NCBI GenBank assembly: GCA_014529385.2
Contig: CM043971.1
Location: forward strand, 24,543,769-24,607,768
DNA: 64,000 nt
Direction of reading: 5' to 3'
Origin: Adiantum capillus-veneris
Taxonomy: Eukaryota; Streptophyta; Polypodiopsida; Polypodiales; Pteridaceae
A program made the position numbers and the translations under genes. A model generated the notes under the pieces. That model ran no database searches. It saw only the letters and a program-made list of their open reading frames with translations, and was not told the origin of the DNA. Below, piece after piece: positions 1 to 10,500 of the stretch (positions are counted from its first letter, which is position 1; each line of letters begins with the position of its first letter).

Positions 1-893
1 GTCAGTATGCACCTCCTGCTCAATTAGCACCACCTCAAGTACATGCTGTACCTCGATACCCAACGGGAAATGTACCAGGACCTATGGGGATAGAAAGACC
101 GCAACCGGTATTGGGACAACAACCACCTTTACCAAGAGCAAGACCAGTGGGCATTAGATATGCACCAACCTCAGAGAATCAGGAAGAACAAGCCTTAGTG
201 CCTGTTCGAGCCTATTATGAAGAATCTGGTGCACACATGTCTCCAACTGTGTATTACCCACCAAAAGAACCCAAACAACCAGAACCATGGGGCATGATTG
301 AGAATGTTGGAATACCAATAGTTATAAGTGCTTCTGATGAAGAGAGATACAATTTGGATGCAAGAACATTAATGTTCATAGCTCATGGAGGGTTAACAGG
401 ATAAAGACCATCCTATCCACAAAGGACGAATCAAGTGGGACTAAGACCAGCACTAGGACCCTGTTACAAGTGTGGAGGTGACCATCTGATGAATGTTTGT
501 CCACATACGGAAATCATTAGAATTAACGCTTATTGCACTGAGTGTGGGGTTACTCACTTCATTGAGGATTGTTCAAAGAATCCAAACAAAGTGCAAAATA
601 CAACATTGAATATGCTAGAAACTATTCCTACCAGCAGTGGGTCTGAAAATGAAACTCTGATACCAACGCAAGTTGTTACTAGAGCTCAAGCTAAGAAAAC
701 CACTAGAGAACCTGAGAATGGAAAGTTAGCGACTGAAATGGTTAGTCCAGGACCGCGGAGTCAGAAAAACACATGGAAAGCTAGAAAAGCACGCATGAAG
801 TTGAGAAAAGAACGTGAAGACGATATTCTAGCTGAGGAACTAAAGCGAACTAAAGATAGATTAGAAAAACTTGAGAGTCAAAACGGGAAATGA
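1..893 (+). pseudogene. G1 gag, C-terminal part (5'-truncated)
   Basis: Gag is the structural protein of the retrotransposon particle. The frame is open from base 3 and begins with a Pro/Gln-rich stretch. A TAA at 402-404 interrupts it, and it continues in the same frame to a TGA at 891-893. Two Cys/His clusters follow the first stop: CYKCGGDHLMNVCPH near 465-510 (a CX2CX4HX4C zinc knuckle) and CTECGVTHFIEDC near 535-575 (the same spacing). The C-terminal 60 residues are basic and coiled-coil-like (EELKRTKDRLEKLE). The next ORF starts four bases after the TGA in the same frame, so the TGA is either the natural gag stop or one more inactivating change. The gag N-terminus lies outside the window. 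Confidence 0.8.
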
Positions 894-896
894 GAG

Positions 897-3506
897 ATGA
901 GCTCGGAAAGAACGAAACAAAAGAGTATCAAAGAAACAACGAGCTTAAGCTCAGGGGGATCAGTGCTAGTCGACAAAGTGCACGAACCATTGGACGCACT
1001 GATGAGAGCTTACGAAGCTAGGTTAAAGAACAACCAAACACAAGAACAGAGGTGGATGACATACCCAAACGCGGAATTGGAAAAGCAGAGACTTGAAATG
1101 TGCCAGAGAATGTTCGAGACTGCACAAGCCTTATTAGAACCACCAAAAGAAACAATGAATTGTGGAACGGAAAACCCAATTCAGGAAGAGACTATTGTTT
1201 CACGGGTAGCTGAAAAGACTCCCAGTGCACAAAATCCTGAAAATACACACAAGGATGACCGCATAGTGTTGAACACAACCGATCAGGAGAAAGAGAGTTT
1301 TCATCCAGTCATGCAGAGGTCTTACGGAAGAGATGAGGATTACAATGAATTTTGGAAACAAGTGAGAGAGGCAAACTTTGCAAACGAGATAAGTTGCCAA
1401 GCTAATCAGACAAATTGGGAAAAGGACATCAGGAACCCTCCCATAGTGGAATTTGAGGCAGGATCTCAAGTGGACTTGGATCTGCAATCTTACTGGGGAG
1501 ATGGGGGCTCTGTTAGAACAATGGAGAGCAAACCTCACTCACTGAATACCTTACCTTCATACTTAGGAGAGTATGAAGCAAAATCCGAGATTAGAGCACT
1601 TCCCTCACGAAGAATCTCATCAGAAAAAGTCATGGACTCGCAAGGATTGGTAGAGATCTTGTCAACACCAGTGACATGCACTATCACTCTAGCTGAGCTT
1701 TTGAGGCTAAGACCACATATGTGGACCACTGTAGGAAAATGCTTGGAGAAATTTGGGATAAAAGACCCAACATCGAGACTGCAAGAGGGTATACAAGAGC
1801 TGAGCAAACCACAAAAGAACGCTAAGCCTGTACCCTTAAACAAGATCGGAGAGTATTGCGAAGGTGAAGAGGGGAATACAACCTTACCAGTTGAATTCCA
1901 AGGAGTGAAGACGATGGCAATACTAAACAGTGGAGCAGGGGTAGCCATTGCTACAAAAGAAATCTGGAAAAAATGGGGGAAACCAACAATAAGGAAGACT
2001 AGGTTGAAACTCCAATTAGCAGATGGACACATGGAGAAACCTATGGGGTTATTAGAGAAAGTTGTAGTGACTTCTTGCGGCATTGAATACGAGCATACTT
2101 TTGCTATTGTCGATTTTGGCAAGGAGAATAACTATGATATCATACTGGGAAGACCATTCATGAGACAGTTGAAAATGGTTCAGGATTGGGGCTACGATCA
2201 CATATACCTGAGAAATATGGAAACCATTACACGTGTGAATCTGAAAGACCATAGCTACAAAGATGTGAACCGAACACCGGTGGAGGAGTTTGATTCAGCT
2301 ACTTTGGCGGGATCCGAATTTCCAGCTTGGTTAGGTAAACCCAAGGAGTTATGGATGTGTGGAGCTTCGAAATGTGGAAGTCTGAAACGAGAAGAATATG
2401 TTTTAGAAAGGGCCATCGAAGACAAAACTTATATAGGAGAACCCTTTCTAGAGGACACACTTGAACCATTAGAATGGACACACATTCTAGCAACCCTAGA
2501 TGTTTGTGAAATTCCGGATGGTCCCACAACAAAATTTTGCGACAAGGACGGGTACGACGTGGTTCCGTACTTCATGTTGAGAACTGTATTCGAAAAAGAA
2601 ACTGAAAAGAACGATACACTGGAAAAGGAAGATGAAGAAGAGGTGTTTCACGACATTCCCGATCATCCTGAGTGGGGAAATGAAGCAGACAACGAGTCAA
2701 CGGACAATTCAAGCGGAAACAAAGAAACTATAACGGATGTCCGATTTTATGATTTTCCGAACCAAACTAAACGCCAGAAACGCTATAGAGCAAAGAAAAA
2801 AACAAAGGGGGTTAGAACCAACCCGATGCTTAGAATAAGAGGAAAAAATCAATTCCTAATGCTAGTAAAGGCGGAAGATTGTGTTAAGGACAAGGTTTCT
2901 AGAAGAATGAGAGGCAACGATCAAAAGAGTTTACGAAAAAATAAAAGAGGCTCAAGAAATCGAGTTCAAAGGAATGGAACGAAAACTGAAACTGAAAAAT
3001 CAGAAAAGAACAAGCGCAACAGAGAACACACGGAGTCCAAGCTAGAACGTAGAAACAAGTACAGGGAGCTCAAGAAAACTCTGAAAGAAGTTTGGACGAC
3101 AGAAATTGAGAGTGGAGAGGACGAAAACGCCAAAATCAAGGAAAACATGGATGTTCCCTCTCACTATAGGAAATTCACAATAGAGGATAGGAAGGTGGTA
3201 TTAACCCAACCTATTCGAGAGAGAAAGGAGAACGAATCTTATGATGGACCGGAGGATGCAAAAAAAGTTGATTTAGCAGCTCCAGGTGAGCCACCTAGAC
3301 CGGTGTACATAGCCACAGATTTGTCTCCAGGCGAGGAAGAGAGACTTTTGAGTCTTCTCAGAGAGTATAGGGATGTGTTTGCATGGTCTTATAAAGACTT
3401 AAAGGGAGTTGACCCATCGATATGCCAACACACAATCCCACTGAAACAAGACGCAAAGCCTAGCAGACAGAGACCATACACATATAATGATACTTTTGCT
3501 AAGTGA
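897..3506 (+). pseudogene. G1 pro and RT N-terminus; protease-like domain with catalytic Asp replaced by Asn
   Basis: This is an 869-codon open stretch. Residues 1-310 are hydrophilic with no recognised domain. Residues 325-430 look like a retropepsin: a strand, then LNSGAG where LDSGA or LDTGA is expected, and ILGRPF near residue 416. The catalytic position is residue 344, codon AAC at 1926-1928, so the Asp is Asn here; a single G-to-A change from GAC would explain it. A long Lys/Arg/Glu-rich linker follows (residues 560-800). The last 80 residues begin the RT (DVFAWSYKDLKGVDP, then the HTIPLK-type substrate strand). The frame stops at TGA 3504-3506 and continues in the same frame into the RT palm. 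Confidence 0.8.
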
Positions 3507-4682
3507 ATCAAAGAAGAGATAGATAAGCTAATGGAAGCTGAATTCATATACGAGATTGAACACACCGATTGGGTATCTCCAATTGTGGTAGTACCCAAGA
3601 AGAACGGAAAACTCCGAGTGTGTGTCAACTTAAAGAAAGTGAATGCTGCAACAATCAGGGACAATTATCCCCTGCCGATAACTGATCATGTTTTAGAGCG
3701 TGTATCAGGGAAAACAGCCTACTCCTTTCTTGATGGATTTTCAGGATATAACCAGCTAGCCATAGCACTGGATGATCAACATAAAACAGCTTTTGCAACT
3801 GAGTGGGGAATCTATGCTTATAGGGTTATGCCTTTTGGTCTAACCAATGCTCCCGCAACCTTCCAGAGGCTGATGACGCATGCTTTCAAAGAATACTTAA
3901 GGTTGTTTCTAGAAATATACATGGATGACTTATGTGTACATTCTCTACTGAGGGATGAGCATCTAGAACACCTAAGAAAAGTATTTGAGAAATGTAGGAC
4001 ATATCGCATTTGTCTCAATCCTGAGAAATGTGTGTTTATGGTCCGATAGGGCAGAATTCTGGGACATATTGTCTCACAAAACGGAATATCCACGGATTTA
4101 GAGAAGATAAAAGTTATAGTGGATATGCCTAGACCAAACAATGTGAAACAAGTACAGAGCTTTATGGGACATTGCGGATATTATAGACGATTCATTTACA
4201 TGTACGCTATAATAGGCCAACCACTTTACAGGCTAATAGTGAACTTTGAATGGACAGAGGAGTGTGAGGAATCGTTCAAGAAAATGAAAGAGGCACTCAT
4301 TACTGCTCCAGTCTTGAAATCACCAGATTGGGAGAAGATATTCCATGTGCATATAGATGCTTCGGCATATGCAATAGGATGCATTCTGGCTCATCCAGAA
4401 GAAGGAAGCATGGATTTTCCTATCTGTTACGCCAGTCGACAGCTCAACAGTGCAGAGAAGAATTACACCACAACAGAGCGAGAGGGATTAGGAATGATAT
4501 ATGCTGTGAAGAAATTTCGGCATTATCTTCTAGCCAACAAGTTTGTGTTTTTTACGGATCACCAACCCTTGCTCTACCTAGTGAAAAAAACCATGCAATA
4601 CCGGGAGAATAGTGAGATGGTTCATTATCTTACTGGAATTCGACTTCACGGTAGTAGTAAAGAAAGGAAAAATACATCTTAG
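3507..4682 (+). pseudogene. G1 reverse transcriptase and RNase H
   Basis: RT copies element RNA into DNA and RNase H removes the RNA strand. After the TGA at 3504 the same frame gives the RT fingers (WVSPIVVVPKKNGKLRVCV), then LDGFSGYNQ, MPFGLTNAPATFQ and the catalytic YMDD at 3918-3929, which is intact. A TAG at 4047-4049 breaks the thumb at the codon before GRILGH. The frame continues through the connection and RNase H (HIDASAYAIGCIL, catalytic Asp; TTTEREGLGMIYAVKKFRHYL, Glu; FFTDHQPL, Asp). Near 4600 a frameshift moves the reading into the integrase frame. The stops look like C-to-T or G-to-A changes typical of silenced, methylated plant elements. That cause is inferred. Confidence 0.9.
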
Positions 4683-6174
4683 AGCTGATCATCTTTCGCG
4701 ATTGATGAATGGAGAAGACCCTATAGGAGTAGATGACGACATGCCAGACGCGTACTTGTTCAACATAGAAATGATACCGAAGTGGTCTCAAAATGTCGTT
4801 AACCTATTAACCTATGGAGGAGAGTTCGATAGAAGAGAATACAACCAGAAACATATTGCTATTCAACAATCCAAGAATCTTCAATTGGTTGCAGGAAGGT
4901 TGTATCAATTGGGAAATGATCATGTTTTACGACTATGCATCAATCCTGAGGAATATAATATATATCTGCGCGAAGCACATGTTCAGGAATGTGCATTTCA
5001 TTGTTCAAGAAGGAACACATATAGGAATTTGTTACAATTGGGAGTCTATTGGCCAGGAATGAAAGAAAGCGTACATGAATATGTCACTGTATATATTGTA
5101 TGTTCATCAAAACCGCCAGCAGAGTATTCGACATTATATCAGATAATGATCGCTCCAGAATGGAGTCAGTATATTGTTGAATATCTCACAAATAGAACTT
5201 TCCCAAAAGGAACGTCAAAAGCTCGTCAGAAATCTGTAGAGACAGAAGCTAGAGATTACGCTTTAATAGGAGATCAACTCTATAAGAGAGGTAAAGACAA
5301 CCAGCTTAGGATTTGCGCATCAGAGACTGAGTATGTGATAATACTAGAGCAAGCTCATGGAGGAGTAGGTGGAGGCCATTTCTCAGGTGATAAGACAGCA
5401 AAACTTGTCTTAGCCGTAGGAATATGGTGGCCAACATTACATATGGACGCTGAGGAATACGCTAAACGGTGCGATGACTGTCAGCGGACCAAAGTACCAC
5501 TTAAAAGAGATGATATGCCGCTTAGACCAATGATGGGGGCAAGAGCTTTTGCAAAATGGGGGATTGATTATGTCGGACCCATTTCACCTCCTGCATATAA
5601 GACTCATGCACAATACATCATTGTGGCTACAGACTATCTAACAAAGTGGGTCGAAGCAAAGGCAACTCAAAAAGCGGATGCCAGGACCATGGCACAATTT
5701 CTATATGAATACGTCTTTGTACGATATGGATTGCCAATAGAAATTGTGAGTGATCGAGGCACACATTTTATAAATGAAGTGATAGAGATCCTTCTAGATG
5801 AATTCATGGTAATCCATAGGAAATCAGCCCCGTATCATCCACAAGCAAACGGACAAGCTGAAGCAACAAACAAAACCATATGCACGGTCCTCACGAAGAT
5901 TGTATCTGAGTCGAGAACTGACTGGGACCAGAAGTTGCATTCAACATTATGGGCATATAGGGTAGCATATAAAACATCAATAGGAACGACCCCATATAAC
6001 ATGGTTTTTGGGATAAATGCTATCTTACCAATAGAATTCTTGATTTCAACCTTAAGGGTGGCTAAGGATCTAGAGTGGACAGGGCACGAGCTTTCTGATA
6101 GAATAGATGACCTGGAAAAGCTAGACGAGCTTCGCCTAAACGTAGTAGCTTCTATCTACGCTCAAAAAAGGTGA
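4612..6174 (+). pseudogene. G1 integrase with a doubled N-terminal zinc-binding module
   Basis: Integrase inserts the DNA copy into the genome. The 520-codon stretch starts with the end of RNase H (LRADHLSRL). Two similar modules follow. The first (about 4870-5115) reads VAGRLYQLGNDHVLRLC, a His-rich helix, YWPGMKE and a degenerate Cys end. The second (about 5254-5505) reads IGDQLYKRGKDNQLRIC, HGGVGGGH, WWPTLH and CDDC, a canonical HHCC site. The catalytic core shows the DDE residues: Asp in WGIDYVGP, Asp in IVSDRGTHF and Glu in NGQAEATNK. A TGA at 6172-6174 ends this stretch, and the same frame continues downstream into the C-terminal domain. The DDE triad is intact, but upstream stops make the protein unavailable as a polyprotein. 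Confidence 0.9.
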
Positions 6175-7104
6175 CAAAAAGAATTTTTTGATAAGCATGT
6201 GCGGACTAAAGAGTTTAAGGTTGGGGACTATGTCCTAGTTTACACTCTGAAACAGCATGCTAAGAAGCTTAAAAAACGAGGGATGGGACCTCTGGTGATT
6301 AAAGATCTATCACCAAGTGGAGCCGTCAAGCTTGCTACATTAGACGAAGAAGAAATGACCAATTGGATTAGTGGATGCAGAGTGAAAAAGTATCTTTTGC
6401 CGCTAACCCAAGACATGCTTCTCAAAATACATCAAGAAAAGCTGCGTGTCCAGAAAAAGAAAATGATTTTGGAGGAAGTGCAGGCCGAGGCGAAGGAAAG
6501 AATGGAGCAAAGAAAACTACTGCGTCAGAAACAGCGCAATGAAGGAGCAATACGAATAAACGCAGTCAGTATAACAGAAATGGATAATGACAAAGAAGAA
6601 CCCATCATTGAATGCAAAGTAGGAACCAACCAAATCAAAGCTAGGGCACTATTGGATTCAGGAGCTCAAGCTAACCTACTTTCACTCAGTTTGTATAGAC
6701 AATTGACAAATGACACTAAATTACAAACTGCCAAGCAAGAGTTAAAGAGTTACTCTGAGAATTCAATCAAAACTGTCGGATGCACAGTTTTACTTATACA
6801 AATTAATCAGTATGTGTATCCTCATATGTTTTATGTGGTTGAAGACCAAGCTACACAACATCCATTATTGCTAGGACAACCATGGCAAAAGCAATACAAT
6901 GCAATGATTGACTGGAGTTCTAAATCAGTGCTTATCAAATACGAAGGTGAAAGTCAATCAGTTAAGTTCACCAAAGGAGAAGAGCCAACTCCAAAGGACG
7001 AATCCAAAGACAAAGGTAAACAACAACCAGAGAAAAAGAAGAAGCAATGGCAACCAAAAGTTTCTATACAACTGGATTGCTCTTCGACGAGGAATTCTCA
7101 ATAG
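6175..7104 (+). pseudogene. G1 integrase C-terminus fused to a second retropepsin-like domain
   Basis: The frame continues from the integrase (FKVGDYVLVYTLKQHAKKLKKRG, the usual GPF-type C-terminal fold of Ty3/gypsy integrases). After a charged helix (EEVQAEAKERMEQRKLLRQKQ) comes a complete retropepsin-like domain. It has CKVGTNQIKARALLDSGAQ with catalytic Asp at residue 153 (codon 6655-6657), LLSLSLYRQL, a long middle, and HPLLLGQPWQ near residue 221. These match the DSG active-site loop and the ILGxPW strand of aspartic proteases. A protease after integrase is not the normal Ty3/gypsy order (protease, RT, RNase H, integrase). The tail is Lys-rich. The frame closes at TAG 7102-7104 and reopens in the same frame. 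The protease role is inferred from fold-level motifs only. Confidence 0.75.
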
Positions 7105-7533
7105 TGGATAAGGAAGACAAGCAATAATATAACAGCTCAACCTTGGAAAAAAACGGAGTCAACGTTGGTATGGAGACCAAAAAAGGTTGTGCCAGAGAAC
7201 ACAAAGGTGGAAAACAGAGTCTTCAATACCAGACAACAGAGTGATTCCAGACAATCAAGGACAGTGAAACAGATCTGGATTCCAAAGAAGCTCATGACGG
7301 CACAAAGCTATAGCAAGAAAATTTGGATCCCAAAGAATTGTAAACAGGAACTCCCTTCAGTACAATCCACGGAAACTCCTAGGTATTTCAAGGCGAGGAA
7401 ATCAACACAAAGAACAAAGCAGGTTTGGGTCGCAAAGAGTTTGTGGCAAGCACAAGCAAAGCGGAAGCAGATTTGGATTGTGAAAAAGAACAACAAGGTA
7501 AAGAAGAATCCATCTACTGATTCTACTACCTAA
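7105..7533 (+). pseudogene. G1 pol tail with Trp-Lys repeats
   Basis: In the same frame as the preceding protease-like domain, after the TAG at 7102, a basic segment of about 140 codons carries repeated short motifs: VWRPKK, IWIPKK, IWIPKN, VWVAKS and IWIVKK. The Trp codons lie at 7171, 7276, 7324, 7426 and 7474, so the last four form two pairs 48 bases apart, repeated with a 150-base period. This suggests duplication of a 50-residue unit. The segment ends at TAA 7531-7533. The net charge is strongly positive, which would fit RNA or DNA binding, but no domain is recognised and no function is claimed. Confidence 0.6.
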
Positions 7534-9320
7534 GTGCCAAAACCAACCCAAAACCCGACCACCAATCCTTCAATCAAACAAAGAGCAGCTTTATTGGAAA
7601 GACTGTTGTATCATCGCTCTACAATTGCATTGGGAACTTATGACCAAAACAACTACAATGCTTCGCCCACAGACACTTCATAGTCGTCTGGGAGGACTCA
7701 AACTAGGAGGGGGGGAGGTATACAGGTATACAGGAGTTACAAAGCAGCTACAAGCGCCAAAAACAAAGAAAAACAAAAATTATATTACAAGGGCAATGTC
7801 TTACATGATTTTGCAATTTTTATGTTTGATTGTGGATATTGATAATATTTATGCCCTTATATACCTTGTTTTGCAACAAGAAGAGATCAAATGATGAATT
7901 TGGGTCTCTAGACGTGTAAATATCACTAAATAAGAGTGTGTTTGGAGCTAAAAAGTGGAAAAAAGTGGTAATCCAAGTCCAGAAATCACAAATAAGTGTA
8001 TATTCATATACACAGGGTTACCAGCTATTTATTGTGTATGTTGGAATTTTTTGGCTTCAATTTGCTATTTTCCTTTATTTTTTATGATTTTCTTAATAAA
8101 AGTAAAAGAAAAATAAAAAAGTAGGTGAAATGAGATCGGAAAAAAAGAAAAGAATAGACGGTGATGGTCCTAATGACAAGGGCAACCCATGGTAAAAATT
8201 GGGTACAATTCTGAAAAAGTTGCGGAAAGCTCGAAATGGCAGAATTTTGGCAAAGTGGACAGATTTCTCAGAAACAGGTCAAACGGAGTCCAAATTGAGA
8301 AATTTGAAATCCTAAAGTGCATTTCACGACGAGATAGGAGCACATGTCAAATTTGGTAACAAGTGATCCGGGAAGTCCGAAGTTAAGTATTTTTCACTTC
8401 ACTTTCAAGCTCATTTCCACTATTACCTCTTGGAGAGAGCAAAGAGCACGCAGGAGCATCCAACCTTCTACAGCCTTCTACGACTGCTACGAGAGCTCAA
8501 AGGACACCAGACATGAGAGGTAGACTCGTTGCCATAAGCTTTTGATGCTTATCATTAACTTTTGTCGCGAAAACTGACCAAAACCAAGAAACAAGAGCAG
8601 ACGGGGAATGCGGTAGAATGCTAGGTAGGGGCACAACCGCCTAACCAAACCTTGCAAGAACTTAGAGGTGGCTTACCCTAGCATAGAAGATGGGTTCTAA
8701 CACTCAAAGCTCGAGAAAGAACGACTTGAAAAACCCTAGGTCAACAGAGCCTGCAAGAGGCAAACAGGAAAAAGTTGTCGAAACGACACAAAACTTCTCA
8801 TGAAGCTTAACAACATCAAGGGCAATGCAACCATGGAGTATCTCCGGGTTTGGATCACCAAAAGTAGGTCGGAACAACCGATTCGGCTGCGGACACACAA
8901 AGCGTCATTTTGGCATAACGGCTGAAATTGACGACCGAATGAAATGAAACTTCACAAGCAGCTTCAAATATACATGGATGACTTATGTTTGCAAGCAAAA
9001 CCCAAAAGAAAGCTGATTCACTTACCGATGGTGAAAAAGACGCTTTCGGGCAACCAAATGGAGAAAGATGGAGAACGGGGAGCCAAAGTCAAGTTCAACC
9101 AAATAGGTGGCTTCACAACATATCCAATGAGCTGGAAATGCAACTTTCGAGAAGAAAAGTTGAAGAAATTCAACTCCAAGGCAAAAAGACGACTTCGGAG
9201 ACTGAAATGCCTATAAGGGGGCTTTTTAGTAAACTAATGACTTTTTAAGTTGAAAACTAGTTAGCAGGGCTTAGGGCACTAGCACAAAGCATTCTTTGCA
9301 CAAAAAGACCAACATTTCAA
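7534..9320 (+). other. G1 spacer between pol and accessory ORF, non-coding part
   Basis: No convincing coding sequence is seen. The stretch is AT-rich around 7900-8150 and shows no recognisable promoter. Two overlapping short open frames at 8944-9248 have no recognisable domain, although the first contains IYMDDLC. That peptide comes from a 23-base exact match to the RT catalytic region (see findings), not from a second RT. A large spacer upstream of a 3' accessory ORF is known from some plant Ty3/gypsy elements. Confidence 0.6.
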
Positions 9321-9324
9321 GAAA

Positions 9325-10334
9325 AGACATCATACGCGTATGATGTCTCACAGCATGATTTTCACATCCATTTCAACATTTGAGTGCATAGCCTCATTCC
9401 ACATGTTAATCACATCCTATGAACCAAGTATCATGAGAATTGGAGTTAGAAAACCCAAGGGAAACCAAAAAAACGCAAAGTAGGCCATAAAATTGATTTT
9501 TGGTCCTAATTTTGTCAAAATAACTCCAAACTCATTGAAACTTTGTAGGATTGTTGATTAACACATCTACAAGCTATCTGGAACCAAAAAGCACCATTTT
9601 GACACAAAAGACATCATACGCGTATGATGTCTATTTGCACTTACAGAGCCAAAACTGCTCATTTGACATCATACATCCATTATATATATCTAATACATGC
9701 TACATATGAAGTTTGGAACCATTTGGTCAAGTGGATCACCCCATTAGCCCAATTGAGGAAAAATCCTTCACATAAAGCCTATTTTAGCCCAAATTCAACA
9801 TACTCAAGTCCAAACCAAGATTTGAGTAGGGACAGTCCTTCACTAGTACATGGGGAGTCCACAGAACCAATCCCATGAAAAATTGATGAAAAAGACATCA
9901 TACGCGTATGATGTCTCCTGAGCCATTTTTAGCCCAAAATCTATCCAAAATTCATAAATCCACTGAATAAGCCTATCTAAAGCCATATCCAAGCTTATAG
10001 AGAAATTTGGTCCAAGAATACACTAAAAGACATCATACGCGTATGATGTTTCACTATGTGATTTTGGCACCTCAGGGCTTCAACCACCAAACAGAAGTGA
10101 TCTACATGCCATTTGAAGGTGAACCACCAAGTTTTATCCAATTTGGATCATAAAATCCAATTCCCTTTCAAAATTTTGCCAAGAGCCTGAACTGGACTAA
10201 ACTGGCCAAAACTTGACCAAATGGGATCCAAACTCAAATCCAAGCATATGATACTCATGTATACACTATCAGCTACAAGCACAACCAATGTGAAGTCATT
10301 TTGACACAAAAGACATCATACGCATATGATGTCT
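9325..10334 (+). repeat. Five copies of a 24-bp palindrome spaced about 284 bp
   Basis: The palindrome has half-site AGACATCATACG followed directly by its reverse complement, with an ACGCGT centre. Perfect 24-bp copies lie at 9325-9348, 9609-9632 and 9893-9916. The copy at 10028-10051 has one mismatch near its right end, and the copy at 10311-10334 has one at the centre (CGCA for CGCG). The start-to-start distances are 284, 284, 135 and 283. A lone half-site lies at 9665-9674. Flanks share only weak similarity (AAAA before each copy; CATTTTGACACA before copies 2 and 5; GATTTT-like text after several). The palindrome is therefore much better conserved than the rest of what looks like an old tandem repeat. 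The array ends about 170 bp before the accessory ORF. Confidence 0.9.
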
Positions 10335-10500
10335 CCAGCATGATTTTGAGCCCAGTTTGCATATTTTTTCACCTACCCTGCATCCTTAGGCCCTGAATAG
10401 CTCGTGTTTCAATTTTCAAGTCATTTGAATAGTTAAAAGCTTCATTTCGGTTTTCAGTACTAAAAAGACGCTAACTTCTGAAATTGGAGTTACAGGATCC

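Noticed and set aside
1200-2532. Antisense open frames under G1 pro
   Set aside because: They are shadows of the clear sense frame; no domain and no conserved start.
8944-9216. Open frame with IYMDDLC, suggesting a second RT
   Set aside because: Only 23 bases match the RT; no other RT motif is present in the frame or around it.
9326-10334. CRISPR-like array interpretation of the palindromic repeats
   Set aside because: Spacing is 135-284 bp, spacers are not of uniform short length, and the context is a plant retrotransposon.
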